Source: an uncultured Azospirillum sp. (GTDB lineage Bacteria; Pseudomonadota; Alphaproteobacteria; Azospirillales; Azospirillaceae). From it: DNA of 57,303 bases. Where the stretch lies: contig NZ_CAMLJP010000025.1 of the NCBI RefSeq assembly GCF_946480385.1, positions 1 to 57,303 of the forward strand, written 5' to 3'. The notes under the pieces are model-generated. The model was not told the origin of the DNA. It searched no databases and saw nothing but the letters and a program-made list of their open reading frames with translations. Each line of letters opens with the position of its first letter. The first letter of the stretch is position 1. This document shows, piece by piece, positions 26,190 to 35,267 of this stretch. The translations under genes were made by a program, and so were the position numbers.

Positions 26190-27365
26190 TCAGCCCCTGA
26201 ACAGGTGCGGGACCATCGCCGAATCCGGGCCGACGCCGGAACCCAGGCGCGGATCGGCAGATTCCCGCACCCCCATGCCCAGGCACTTGTCGCCGACGAT
26301 CCAGGCGTGCAGGACGGCGCGGGTGTCCTCCTCGCGGAAGCAGGGCGGGGTTTCAAGCCAGATCGCGCCATGGGCTGCGACATCCTCGCCGATGTCCGCC
26401 CCGTCGTCGACGATCACCGCCCCCTGTTCCATGATGCGGCTCGGCGCGCCGTCCAGCCCGTGCAGGGCGCGCACGGTGACCATGTCGGCCCCGGCCACGC
26501 CGCTGGGGTCCAGCGCCGCACGGCACAGGTTCGGGTGGCGTGGATAGAGATAGGACAGCACCGCCAGCAGCCCGTGGTTCGACCACAGCCAGCACCACAG
26601 CGGCGACAGCACGCTCATGCCGCTGCTGCGCAGCCGCTGAAGGAACCCGTCGTCGGCCAGCCCATCCCACGGATAGAGCTTCGCCAGCCAGGAGATCGGC
26701 TGCCCCTCGTCATCCAGGAAGCGGCGGCCGTCCCAGGCAATGGACTGCAGCGGCAGCAGGCGGGTGTCGATGCCGGCCTCCGCCGCGGTGGCGGCGAGAT
26801 AGACCAGTTCGCCCTCGCGCACCGGATCGGGGGTGGCGCAGGTCGCGTGCATGCGCCCGCGGCCGGGCACACCCGTCGCCAGTTCCTCCCACCGCTCCAC
26901 CAGCGCCTCGTGCAGGCCGTTGAACTGGTTGGCGTCGGGAGCCATCGCCTCGCGCCAGTTGCGCTGGATCAGCGAGGCGGCGAACAGCCCCTCGCAGGTG
27001 TCGTAATTGCAGCCCAGCAGCTTGACGCTGTCGCGCCCGTCATAGGCCAGCGTCAATCGTCCGGCGAGCCCGCCCGCCCGTTCGTTGCGCCGACCGCCGG
27101 CCCAGTAATCAAGCCAGGAGGCCTCCAGCATGCGCGCGAGGTCGCCGCGGATGCCGAGCGAGGCGAACAGCTTGTGCTCCATCACATGGCGCACGGCGAC
27201 CGCGATCATGCTGTGCAGTTCGTCCGCCACGCTTTCGATCAGGTCGATCTGCGAAGCGGTGAACTCATAGACGGTGTCCTCCCGCCAAGCGGCTCCGGCC
27301 GACATGGCGCGCACTCCATAGGGATATTTGCGGAGACCCGGGCGCCAATCGGCCCGTGGCTTCAT
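26190..27365 (-). CDS. Glutathionylspermidine synthase-like ATP-grasp ligase (YgiC/YjfC type)
   Basis: This 391-residue protein of the C-terminal GspS synthetase family has the ATP-grasp layout. Recognisable pieces are LKLLGCNYDTCEGLFAA-like, ANQFNGLHEAL, SWLAKLYPWDGL, and PLWCWLWSNHGLLAVLSYLYPRHPNL in two parts, corresponding to KLYPWEW and the [20 protein letters not shown] region of YgiC. The amidase half of E. coli GspSA is absent. Members ligate peptides or amines of unknown identity, and glutathionylspermidine itself is not assured. AGGA precedes ATG 27365, and ATG 27380 is an alternative start. Confidence 0.82.
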   Translation of the reverse strand: MKPRADWRPGLRKYPYGVRAMSAGAAWREDTVYEFTASQIDLIESVADELHSMIAVAVRHVMEHKLFASLGIRGDLARMLEASWLDYWAGGRRNERAGGLAGRLTLAYDGRDSVKLLGCNYDTCEGLFAASLIQRNWREAMAPDANQFNGLHEALVERWEELATGVPGRGRMHATCATPDPVREGELVYLAATAAEAGIDTRLLPLQSIAWDGRRFLDDEGQPISWLAKLYPWDGLADDGFLQRLRSSGMSVLSPLWCWLWSNHGLLAVLSYLYPRHPNLCRAALDPSGVAGADMVTVRALHGLDGAPSRIMEQGAVIVDDGADIGEDVAAHGAIWLETPPCFREEDTRAVLHAWIVGDKCLGMGVRESADPRLGSGVGPDSAMVPHLFRG

Positions 27366-27473
27366 CGTCGTCCTGCGCATGCCCGTTCCGATCCCCGGAT
27401 GTCAGCGCCGGCAAGCCGGACGGCACGCGGCGGCGACGGGCCGGGGCGTGGAAAAGAAGACGGGCAGCAGGCT

Positions 27474-27503
27474 GGTCAACGGTCCACTGGTCAACGGTCA
27501 ACT
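27474..27503. repeat. Tandem 15-bp repeat, two copies
   Basis: GGTCAACGGTCCACT (27474-27488) is followed immediately by GGTCAACGGTCAACT (27489-27503), 14 of 15 bases identical. On the minus strand it gives repeated TTGACC elements about 110 bases upstream of the GspS-like start. It is the only structure seen in the otherwise empty stretch 27366-27754, which holds no credible gene. Confidence 0.6.
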
Positions 27504-27754
27504 CCGGGGGAGGCCAATCCGACGCAGGCGCGGATGCTCGCGATGCAATCACTGCGACGCAAGCAAAGCCTTGCGTATGTAACCCGTCCCGCTGCAGCGC
27601 ACCAGCGCGCATCCGCGATAGCTCCCCCTCGCCGGAGAGCGTCGGAATCGCGACGAATGGGGCCACCCCCGATTGACCGCCCCCAATGGATCGAAGTGGA
27701 AGCGGGCCGCTGCGGCGAAAGGAGGCAGCGGCCCGTTCCGGAATGCGGCGCGCG

Positions 27755-28126
27755 TCAGATCAGCGGCGCCGAGGGATGCCGTGCAAGCGACCGCATCGCC
27801 CACAGCGCCAGGCGGCCACGACGCGGCTTCATCGCCTCGGCTGCCCGAGTCACCGGCGGGGTCGCCGCCAAGCCGGGAACGAGCAGCGGCCGGTCGTCGC
27901 GCGTGCCGCCGAGCCGCTGGAGCCGGCGTGCCGACAGCACGAGGCGCAACACCTCTTCTTCGGACACCGCACGACGGGCCGTGCCGGAGGCGAGGCTGGC
28001 CGCCTCGTACAAAGCCGCCCGTTCGGCCAACAGGCCGGTCAGGCCCTTGGCAGCCGCCGTCAATGCAGCTTCATCGTAAAGGGCGAGGACAAGCGTCCTC
28101 AACCCGTGTTCCATCCGTGTGGACAT
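27755..28126 (-). CDS. Unknown helical protein
   Basis: The 123-residue protein is predicted mostly helical and Ala/Leu/Arg-rich, with LRTLVLALYDEAALTAAAKGLTGLL at its N-terminus (shown as helix 1) and a basic C-terminal half (LLVPGL, MKPRRGRLALWAM). I do not recognise a family. The open frame continues upstream to 28300, but ATG 28126 has a CGGAG ribosome-type site and better composition. No operon partner. Confidence 0.5.
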   Translation of the reverse strand: MSTRMEHGLRTLVLALYDEAALTAAAKGLTGLLAERAALYEAASLASGTARRAVSEEEVLRLVLSARRLQRLGGTRDDRPLLVPGLAATPPVTRAAEAMKPRRGRLALWAMRSLARHPSAPLI

Positions 28127-28364
28127 GGCGGGGGGCTCCGGAAAATCGGAATGGCGTGCGGTTCTGGTGCGTGTGAATCGAAGCGAACAGGTGAAAGTTC
28201 GCGGTTCGACAGGCGCAATTATCCGTGCGCGGCACCCGTTCGGCCATGCTCTCCAAGGTGGTAACACCCTGTCTGCTTCCTGCTGATGCAGGATAGCCAC
28301 AGTGGCTGTACTGATAAATATCCGGATTGGTCGGGAATTAGCCGCCCCGACAGGCGGGAAGAAA

Positions 28365-28440
<76 letters not shown>

Positions 28441-28460
28441 ACTATATTTCTTCTACTCTT

Positions 28461-28483
28461 CACCAACACTGGAGGTGTTGGTG
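28461..28483. other. Perfect 9-bp inverted repeat overlapping the tRNA-Leu 3' end
   Basis: CACCAACAC-TGGAG-GTGTTGGTG. The right arm covers the CCA, the discriminator and the last acceptor base of tRNA-Leu. In the precursor RNA it could compete with the acceptor stem or mark the 3' processing point between tRNA-Leu and tRNA-Ala. Confidence 0.55.
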
Positions 28484-28565
28484 CGCTTGGAGGGAGTCGA
28501 ACCCCCACGGCCTTTCAGCCACTAGGACCTGAACCTAGCGCGTCTACCAGTTCCGCCACAAGCGC
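28479..28565 (-). tRNA. tRNA-Leu (CAG), CCA encoded
   Basis: Class II tRNA of 87 bases with acceptor GCGCTTG/CAAGCGC, discriminator A and encoded CCA. The anticodon stem CTAGG/CCTAG encloses the loop TTCAGGT (anticodon CAG). A long variable arm (TGGCTGAAAGGCCG region) and GGTTCGACTCC T arm complete it. Confidence 0.97.
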
Positions 28566-28597
28566 ATCCGCGTTACTTGGGGTCACGCGGGGCGCTC

Positions 28598-28626
28598 TAT
28601 GTACCCATACCGCGCGTTGTGCTCAA
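28598..28626 (-). promoter_or_regulatory. Putative promoter of tRNA-Leu/tRNA-Ala
   Basis: Minus-strand TTGAGC (28621-28626), a 17-base spacer and TACATA (28598-28603) lie about 33 bases upstream of the tRNA-Leu 5' end. Confidence 0.5.
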
Positions 28627-28677
28627 GGAGAAAATGCGACTGCGCAAAAGTTTTTTGGGAATGGGGGCGTAACGCCC

Positions 28678-29619
28678 CTACTCCGCCGGCTTGATCGCGT
28701 AGAAGCGGTACACCCGCACGCCGGCCTCGATGGCGGCGACGCGGCGGGCCCACAATTCGACCTCCTCCATCACCGCCAGCTTGGTGGGGGTGTCGAGCTG
28801 GAACTTCTCCAGATGCTCGACCAGTCCCTGGATGGCGGACAGGATCAGGCCGCGGTGGGTATCGGAGATGTCCTCGGCGATGCGGAGGTCGAGGTTGCGC
28901 TGGGCGAACGCGTTCGCCATGCGGTCCTTCGGCCACAGGTTCGGCGTCAACGGCTCCTTGTCGCACCAGTTCTGGATCGCCTTGGCGTCCATCACATCCG
29001 CTTCGACGATATAGTCGGTGATCAGCAGATGGCCGCGCGGCTTCAGCGCCAGCTCCATGCCGTCGAACATCTGTTCCTTGTCGCGGACGAAGAACAGGCC
29101 TTCCTTGTAGACGATGGCGTCGACGCGCTTGGGATAGCCGAAATGTTCGGGATTGAAGGTCTCGATCGGCGCCTTCTTCTCCAGCCCCAGCTTGAAGGAG
29201 CGGACCATCCCCTCCTTCGCCAGCAGCTCCGACGCCTCCAGACCGGTGACCCAGCAGCCGTACTTGCCGGCCATGGTGCGGCTGGTGCCGCCCAGCCCGG
29301 CGGCGAGGTCGAGCACGCTCATCGCCGGGTTCAGGCCCAGCGGCTTGACCAGATAGGGAATGTGGTCGGCGCCGCCGGGGGTGTTGAAGCCCTCACCCCA
29401 CATCTTCTCCGCCACCTCGATCCGGGTGGCGCTCCACAGCGGCTTGCCCCAGCGGTTCATGCCGGGGCCGGGTGCGGCAGGCTGAGGCTGTTCCGGCTGG
29501 TGCGGCTGCTCTTCGCCCTTCTTCGCCTTCAGACCGGACAGGTCATAGCCTTCCCACCACGCATAGAGGCGCGTCTTCAGGCTCGGTCCATGCCCGGACG
29601 ATCCGTCCTTGTCCGTCAT
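28678..29619 (-). CDS. SAM-dependent methyltransferase
   Basis: The 313-residue protein has a class I Rossmann methyltransferase core. Motif I is VLDLAAGLGGTSRTMA (near residues 102-117), the acidic end of strand 2 is TGLEAS, and the core continues through VDAIVYKEGLFFVRDKE to the post-core LLITDYIV. A charged Gln/Pro-rich N-terminal 60 residues precedes the domain, including WWEGYDLSGLKAKKG. The VLDLAAGLGG and MWGEGFNTPGG features resemble phospholipid or sterol-type methyltransferases, but the substrate is not clear. AAGGG lies before ATG 29619. It stands alone. Confidence 0.8.
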   Translation of the reverse strand: MTDKDGSSGHGPSLKTRLYAWWEGYDLSGLKAKKGEEQPHQPEQPQPAAPGPGMNRWGKPLWSATRIEVAEKMWGEGFNTPGGADHIPYLVKPLGLNPAMSVLDLAAGLGGTSRTMAGKYGCWVTGLEASELLAKEGMVRSFKLGLEKKAPIETFNPEHFGYPKRVDAIVYKEGLFFVRDKEQMFDGMELALKPRGHLLITDYIVEADVMDAKAIQNWCDKEPLTPNLWPKDRMANAFAQRNLDLRIAEDISDTHRGLILSAIQGLVEHLEKFQLDTPTKLAVMEEVELWARRVAAIEAGVRVYRFYAIKPAE

Positions 29620-29824
29620 CGCCCTTTGTCCGTCATCGCCGTGGCACCCCATCCGCCGATCGACCTGCCGCCGCCGAATTCCCCATCCGGCGCCGGACGG
29701 CGCAGCATTCTTGCGGTTGTCCGGCCGAGCCCCAACTCACCGCCCGCAAGAATACGTCCAGCTTCAGGTTAGACGGACGCTAATTGCATGCAAGTGGAAA
29801 AATTTCTCCGCGGAAACACACCCG

Positions 29825-30808
29825 TCAGCGCGCGGCTTTGGCAGGAACCGCGCCCAATTCGGGCAGGGAGGCCATGCGCGTGCCCGCCGCATTCAGCACC
29901 GGGGCGCAGGCCGCCGGCATCTTGCGGACCACACGCGGCTCGGGCTTGTAACCCGGCGGATGCTCGATCGCGGGGGAGGCGCTGTCCAGCCAGGACATCA
30001 GTTCGTCGCCGCAGCCGTCACCTTCGGGCTGCTCCGCCTGCTGTTCGCACTGCGGGCTGCCGGCCGGGCAGTTCAGCCGGATGTGCATGTGGCCGTCATG
30101 GCCATGCCAGGGCCGCAGCTTGTTCAGGAAGCCGCGGTCGGACCAACTGCGCTGGCACATCGCCAGCTTGATCGCCGGATTGACGAAGATGCGGGCAACG
30201 CGGGGGTCACTGGCGGCGATCTGGATCATCCGAGCCTGCCGGTCCGACCAGTCGGCGGTGACGCGCATTCGGTCGTAATCGACATACTTGACCTCGTCCA
30301 GCCGCTCGCGCCCGGCGCGGCCCATCGGCGGCAGGTCCAGCCGCAGCCAGACATCGGCGTCCAGCCCGATCTGGTGGCTGGCATGGCCCGACGGCATCGG
30401 TCCGCCGCGCGCCTGCCCCACGTCGCCGATCAGCGCCGTGCCCAGCCCGGCATGCGCCACCCGCTGGCCGAAATCGCGGAGCATGTCGACCAGCACCGGA
30501 TGGCCGAAGTTGCGCTGGCGCGACAGGCGGATCACCTGATAGCCGACGCCTTCCGGCGGCAGGGCGTGGGCACCGGCGATGCAGCCGGCCGCGTAACCGC
30601 CGATGGATCTCGGCGCCCCCAGCGAGGGGCCGGTCACCGCCCCCCAGGCGACGCTGGTGGCATAAGCCGGGATCGGAACCGGCTTTTTCTTCTTCCGTGA
30701 CTTGGCGTTGGCATCGCCGGCCGCCAGCAGAGCGGCCACCAGTCCGACGCATGCAATCAACCTGAAGGCACGCCCCCCGAAAGCACGAATCCCCGCAAGA
30801 TTCCCCAT
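29825..30808 (-). CDS. mepA: Penicillin-insensitive murein endopeptidase
   Basis: This 327-residue periplasmic zinc peptidase (M74/LAS family) cuts D-Ala-mDAP cross-links in peptidoglycan. It has a signal peptide (residues about 15-36, ending ANA). The LAS motifs are complete: SGHASHQIGLDADVW with metal ligands His and Asp, and HGHDGHMHIRL with the final His ligands. Four Cys in the C-terminal half (CQRSW, NCPAGSPQC, GCG) probably pair as in MepA. A Lys/Arg run follows the signal cleavage site. No operon partner is seen. Confidence 0.94.
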   Translation of the reverse strand: MGNLAGIRAFGGRAFRLIACVGLVAALLAAGDANAKSRKKKKPVPIPAYATSVAWGAVTGPSLGAPRSIGGYAAGCIAGAHALPPEGVGYQVIRLSRQRNFGHPVLVDMLRDFGQRVAHAGLGTALIGDVGQARGGPMPSGHASHQIGLDADVWLRLDLPPMGRAGRERLDEVKYVDYDRMRVTADWSDRQARMIQIAASDPRVARIFVNPAIKLAMCQRSWSDRGFLNKLRPWHGHDGHMHIRLNCPAGSPQCEQQAEQPEGDGCGDELMSWLDSASPAIEHPPGYKPEPRVVRKMPAACAPVLNAAGTRMASLPELGAVPAKAAR

Positions 30809-31076
30809 ATCCGTCCCCCCGCCGTCTCCGGCACCGCGGTCGACACCGCTATAGCGGATCCGTGGTTAAGGAATGATGGAGGATGCATCCGGACCGCACA
30901 ACCGGACGGTCAGGCCCCAGCCCGATCCATACGGGGTGCGTCCGATGGTCCCGGTCGAGCTTCATAGCCGCATGGGAGCACTCCACCCTGGCTAACCGGA
31001 CTAGCCGCAGCGAATATTGACAGCCCGTTATTAGCAATGGAAACGTCAAACCATCATCAATAAGGAATTCGATAAA

Positions 31077-31679
31077 ATGCCACCGACAATGAGCTACCGT
31101 ATTGGCGATATCGTCAGCGTCCGCGGTTGCTTGACCCGGCTGATCGATATTATCAACCGTGATCCTATTCATTTGGAGGATCTGATCGGGTTCCACCGTG
31201 GGCGCCTCAGCCGCGGTTATTACCTGCTGCTACTGAAGGAACCGATGGCTGCCGGGGAGTTCCAGTTCCTGGGCTATACCCATTTGTCCGGCGGTAAATA
31301 CGGCCTGCCCAGCAACGACCCCGCGGTGGAGGGCGCACGGCAGACGGTGCAAGGCTCGCTGGAGCAGAAATTCGGGGTCGCCGGGGTGAACGGCCTTGCC
31401 CGCAAGATCGCCGGCGACATCCCGGCCACGGGGGAGCGGCGCCTTGCCAAGATCGTCCCGGTGATCGGCCACGACCAGACGATGGGGCCGGCCGATCAAT
31501 ATCCGGCATCCAAGCACGGCATCGCGCAGTTCAATCTGACGGTGCCGAAGAAATTTCTGGTTTCCGCCTTCGTCGATCCCAATCGGCGGTTCCAGGGCGG
31601 CGGCCTCGACCTCGTCATGGAGAAGGGCACGACCTACGACAGCCGGCGGGCGGTGTTCCAGTATCTGTCGGCCGCCTGA
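31077..31679 (+). CDS. Orphan protein, unknown function
   Basis: I do not recognise this 200-residue protein. It begins YRIGDIVSVRGCLTRLIDIINRD and contains RLSRGYYLLLLKEP, EFQFLGYTHLSGGKYG, and near the end KKFLVSAFVDPNRRFQGGGLDLV. There is no signal peptide or membrane helix. The N-terminal part sounds like a small beta-barrel. The preceding 100 bases and the first 25 codons are AT-richer than the surroundings. AAGGAA stands at suitable distance before ATG 31077. The composition shift and lack of operon partner suggest recent gain. Confidence 0.6.
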   Translation: MPPTMSYRIGDIVSVRGCLTRLIDIINRDPIHLEDLIGFHRGRLSRGYYLLLLKEPMAAGEFQFLGYTHLSGGKYGLPSNDPAVEGARQTVQGSLEQKFGVAGVNGLARKIAGDIPATGERRLAKIVPVIGHDQTMGPADQYPASKHGIAQFNLTVPKKFLVSAFVDPNRRFQGGGLDLVMEKGTTYDSRRAVFQYLSAA

Positions 31680-31712
31680 AGGCTATCAGTGCATGGGGGC
31701 AGTCCCCGGCGG

Positions 31713-32846
31713 TCAGTCAAGCGTCTGGCGGTAACGCTTCAACGCCACCACCGTGACCACCGTCAGGAACAGGGCCAGCGCCAGCACCTCAGCCGCGATC
31801 TCGGCGAACCCGTTCCCTTTCAGCAGGATGCCGCGGACGATGCGCAGGAAGTGGGTCAGCGGCAGAATCTCGCCCACCGCCTGCGCCCAGCCCGGCATGC
31901 CGCGGAACGGGAACATGAATCCGGACAGCAGCATCGACGGCAGGAAGAAGAAGAAGGACATCTGCATTGCCTGCAGCTGGTTGCGCGCCAGCGTGGAGAA
32001 GGTGAAGCCGACGGCCAGATTGGCGGCGATGAACAGGATCAGCACCGCGGACAGCAGTCCCAGGCTGCCCACGATCGGCACGTCGAACAGCAGCCGTGCC
32101 GCCACCACGATCAGCAGAACCTGGACATAGCCGACGACGACGAAGGGCACGATCTTGCCGAGCATCACCTCGAACGGCCGGACCGGCATGGCCAGCAGAT
32201 TCTCCATGGTCCCGCGCTCCCGCTCGCGGGTGACGGCCAGCGCCGTCATCATCACCATGGTCATGGTCAGCACCACCCCCATCAGGCCGGGCACGACATT
32301 GTATTGGGTGATGCCCTCCGGGTTGTAGCGGCGATGGACCCGCAGCTCCACCGGGTCCGGCCCGGCACGCAAGCCGGCCAGCGGCCCGGTCAGGTCGGGG
32401 TTCAGCGCCTGCCGGGCGATGGTGGACAGCGCCGACAGGGCATTGCTGGTCGCCGCCGGGTCTGTCGCGTCGGCTTCCACCAGCAGGACCGGGCGGGTTC
32501 CGCGCTGCAGGTCGCGGGCGAAGCCGGTGGGGATGGTGACGGCGAACTGCACCTCCCCCTCCGCCAGCAGCCGGTTGATCTCGGCTTCCGACGCCGCAGT
32601 CCGGGTGACGGCGAAATAGCGGGAATTCTCCATCGCCGCGACCAGCGTGCGGGCGAAGGGGCTGGAATCGGCGACCAGCACCGCCGTCGGCAGCGCTTTG
32701 GGGTCGGAGTTGATGGCGAAGCCGAACAGGATCAGCTGCAGGATCGGCACCCCCACCATCATGGCGAAGGTCAGTCGGTCGCGCCGCATCTGGATGAATT
32801 CCTTCACCATCACCGCCATCAGGCGGCCCGCCGATATCCGCGCCAT
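31713..32846 (-). CDS. ABC-2 type transporter permease (YhhJ/YbhR-like)
   Basis: The 377-residue permease has one N-terminal transmembrane helix (near 26-46), a periplasmic domain of about 130 residues, then five or six helices from about 175 to the end, the ABC2_membrane_3 layout. RERERGTMENLLAMPVRPFEVMLGKI is the typical coupling segment, and PSMLLSGFMFPFRGMPGWAQ the signature near helix 5. Such permeases export drugs or lipids with a YhhI/HlyD fusion protein and an ATPase, neither of which is adjacent. It follows the ABCB exporter by 80 bases, which may or may not be functional. Confidence 0.9.
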   Translation of the reverse strand: MARISAGRLMAVMVKEFIQMRRDRLTFAMMVGVPILQLILFGFAINSDPKALPTAVLVADSSPFARTLVAAMENSRYFAVTRTAASEAEINRLLAEGEVQFAVTIPTGFARDLQRGTRPVLLVEADATDPAATSNALSALSTIARQALNPDLTGPLAGLRAGPDPVELRVHRRYNPEGITQYNVVPGLMGVVLTMTMVMMTALAVTRERERGTMENLLAMPVRPFEVMLGKIVPFVVVGYVQVLLIVVAARLLFDVPIVGSLGLLSAVLILFIAANLAVGFTFSTLARNQLQAMQMSFFFFLPSMLLSGFMFPFRGMPGWAQAVGEILPLTHFLRIVRGILLKGNGFAEIAAEVLALALFLTVVTVVALKRYRQTLD

Positions 32847-32926
32847 TGCACTGCCTCATAGGGCTGGGAATGGCAGGAGGGTAGCGCGGTTCGATGGAAG
32901 CGTCGACGCCTCGCCAGATATTCCCC

Positions 32927-34744
32927 TCAGGCCACCCCGTCCGCGCGGTCGAACTGCAGCGCCGCCAACCTCGCATAGAGGCCGCCCTGCGTCACCAGTT
33001 CGCCATGGGTGCCGGTCTCCACCACGCGGCCCTGGTCCATCACCACGATGCGGTCGGCGTTCAGCACCGTCGCCAGCCGGTGGGCGACGATCAGCGTCGT
33101 GCGGCCATGCATCAGCCGGTCGAGCGCGTCCTGCACCATCCGTTCGCTCTCGGCGTCGAGCGCGCTGGTCGCCTCGTCCAGCAGCAGCACCGGCGGGTCG
33201 CGCAGGATGGCGCGGGCGATGGCGAGGCGCTGGCGCTGGCCGCCCGACAGCCGCACGCCCTTCTCGCCCAGGAAGGTGTCGAATCCCTCCGGCAGCGCAT
33301 CGAGAAAGTCCAGGGCGTGGGCGGCCTCGGCGGCGGCGCGCACCTCGGTGTCCGAGGCGTCGGGCCGGCCGTAGCGGATGTTCTCCCAGGCGTTGGCGGA
33401 GAAGACCACCGGGTCCTGCGCCACGAGTCCCAGACGGCGACGCACCTCCACCGGGTCCGCGTCGCGCACGTCGAGCCCGTCGAGCCGCACCGAACCGGCC
33501 TGCGGGTCGTAATAGCGCAGCAGAAGCTGGAACACCGTCGATTTGCCGGCGCCCGACGGGCCGACCAGCGCCACCCGCTCGCCCGGTTTCACATCCAGCG
33601 AGAAACCCTCCAGCGCCGCCCAATCGGGACGCGACGGGTAATGGAAGCGGACGGCGTCGAAGGACAGCGCACCCGCCGCCGGCACCGGCAGCGGCTTCGG
33701 CAATGCGGGAGCACGGATCTCCGACTCGACGGACAACAGGCTGAACAGCCGCTCGGTGGCGCCGGCGGCGCGCTGGAGGTCGCCGATCACCTCGCTGATG
33801 GCGCCGACCGATCCGGCGACCACCACGGAATAGATGACGAAGGCCGACAGCTCGCCCGGCGTGATCCGCCCGGCGACCACGTCATGGCCGCCGATCCACA
33901 GGATGATGCCGACGGCGCCGAACACCAGCACGATGACGATCACCGTCATCACCGCCCGCACCCGCACGCGGCGGATGGCAACGTCGAAGGCCTCCTCCAC
34001 GCGGCGGCCGAACAGGGCGCGGTCGATGGCCTCGTGGGTGAAGGCCTGGACCGTGCGGATGGCGGCCAGCGTCTCCTCCACGAAAGATCCGATATCGGCG
34101 ATGCGGTCCTGGCTGTCGCGCGACAGCTTGCGCACCCGCCGGCCGAAGAAGATGATCGGCGCCACCACCAGCGGAACCACCAGCGCCACCAGCCCGGTCA
34201 GCTTGGGCGAGGTGATCAGCAGCATGCCGGTGCCGCCCAGGAACAGCAGCGTGTTGCGCAGCGCGATGGAGGCCGACGAGCCGACCACCACCTGCAGCAG
34301 GGTGGTGTCGGTGGTCAGGCGCGACAGGATCTCGCCGGTCTTGGTCGTCTCGAAAAAGCCCGGCGACAGGGTCAGCACATGGTCGTAGACGGCGCGCCGG
34401 ATGTCGGCGACCACCCGCTCCCCGATCCAGCTGACCAGATAGAAGCGGCCATAGGTGGAGGCCGCCATCAGCGCGATCACCCCCAGCAGCACCAGCAGCG
34501 CCCGGTCGAGCAGCGAGGTGTCGCCGCCGGCGAAGCCCTGGTCGATCAGCACCCGCATCCCCTGCCCCAGCCCCAGCACGGTGCCGGCGGCCACGGTCAG
34601 CGCCAACATGGCGCCCAGGATCCGCCACTTATAGGGAAGCAGGAACGGCACCAGACGGCGCAGCGGTCCAAGGTCGCGGCGGCGGGTGTCCGCCTCGCCA
34701 CGGGCGGAGGCGGCGATCATGTCGGGGGAGGGTTGGCGAGCCAC
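32927..34744 (-). CDS. ABCB-type exporter (MsbA/AtmA-like half-transporter)
   Basis: This 605-residue half transporter has six helices (about residues 40-320) and an ATPase domain. Motifs: Walker A GPSGAGKST, Q-loop LVAQDPVVF, signature LSGGQRQRLAIARA, Walker B VLLLDEATSALD, and H-loop IVAHRL. It should dimerise and export a hydrophobic substrate. The class covers MsbA, drug exporters and bacterial ABCB homologues, and no residue chooses between them. The ABC-2 permease follows on the same strand. Confidence 0.92.
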   Translation of the reverse strand: MARQPSPDMIAASARGEADTRRRDLGPLRRLVPFLLPYKWRILGAMLALTVAAGTVLGLGQGMRVLIDQGFAGGDTSLLDRALLVLLGVIALMAASTYGRFYLVSWIGERVVADIRRAVYDHVLTLSPGFFETTKTGEILSRLTTDTTLLQVVVGSSASIALRNTLLFLGGTGMLLITSPKLTGLVALVVPLVVAPIIFFGRRVRKLSRDSQDRIADIGSFVEETLAAIRTVQAFTHEAIDRALFGRRVEEAFDVAIRRVRVRAVMTVIVIVLVFGAVGIILWIGGHDVVAGRITPGELSAFVIYSVVVAGSVGAISEVIGDLQRAAGATERLFSLLSVESEIRAPALPKPLPVPAAGALSFDAVRFHYPSRPDWAALEGFSLDVKPGERVALVGPSGAGKSTVFQLLLRYYDPQAGSVRLDGLDVRDADPVEVRRRLGLVAQDPVVFSANAWENIRYGRPDASDTEVRAAAEAAHALDFLDALPEGFDTFLGEKGVRLSGGQRQRLAIARAILRDPPVLLLDEATSALDAESERMVQDALDRLMHGRTTLIVAHRLATVLNADRIVVMDQGRVVETGTHGELVTQGGLYARLAALQFDRADGVA

Positions 34745-34896
34745 GCGGTTCCCGCTTGTCTGTTGGGGTTATTGATGCGGATCGCTGGCATATAGCGCCG
34801 TGCGGGGACGCCAACAAGGCGACAGTCCGGTGAAACTGCCCGGAAAATGGCCGCGAAGCCCGTCGCGGACATCGCGAACAAGCCGAGATTCCGGGG

Positions 34897-34925
34897 TTGC
34901 GCCGGTGAGGGGGTTTTGGTATAGA
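34897..34925 (+). promoter_or_regulatory. Promoter of rpmE
   Basis: TTGCGC (34897-34902), 17 bases, TATAGA (34920-34925). The likely transcription start is near 34932, giving a leader of about 22 bases with AGGA before the rpmE ATG. Confidence 0.6.
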
Positions 34926-34953
34926 CGCCGCTCGCTTTGCAGGAACCCCGGCC

Positions 34954-35178
34954 ATGAAGACTGACATCCATCCCGACTATCACGAGATCACCGTGGTCAT
35001 GACCGACGGCAGCTCGTTCACGACCCGCTCCACCATGGGCAAGCCGGGCGACACGCTGCGCCTCGACATCGACCCGAAGTCGCACCCGGCCTGGACCGGT
35101 GTGCAGAAGCTGCTGGACACCGGCGGGCAGATCGCCAAGTTCAACAAGCGCTTCGCGAACTTCGGCCTCAAGAAGTAA
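34954..35178 (+). CDS. rpmE: 50S ribosomal protein L31
   Basis: This 74-residue L31 starts with [19 protein letters not shown], and ends with [15 protein letters not shown]. The CxxC zinc pair of the C+ form is absent, so this is a C-minus (zinc-independent) L31, as in many alphaproteobacteria. It has its own promoter and a strong terminator. Confidence 0.96.
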   Translation: MKTDIHPDYHEITVVMTDGSSFTTRSTMGKPGDTLRLDIDPKSHPAWTGVQKLLDTGGQIAKFNKRFANFGLKK

Positions 35179-35207
35179 GCGTTACCGCACTTCTATCCTG
35201 CCGATGC

Positions 35208-35242
35208 GAAAAGGGCGTCCGACCGGTTCGGACGCCCTTTTC
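35208..35242. terminator. Strong bidirectional terminator between rpmE and rcdA
   Basis: A perfect 15-bp stem, GAAAAGGGCGTCCGA (35208-35222) with TCGGACGCCCTTTTC (35228-35242), and a 5-base loop. T runs on both strands make it work for rpmE and for the convergent rcdA. Confidence 0.93.
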
Positions 35243-35267
35243 GTTTGCGCATGCCGTGGCGACCGTC

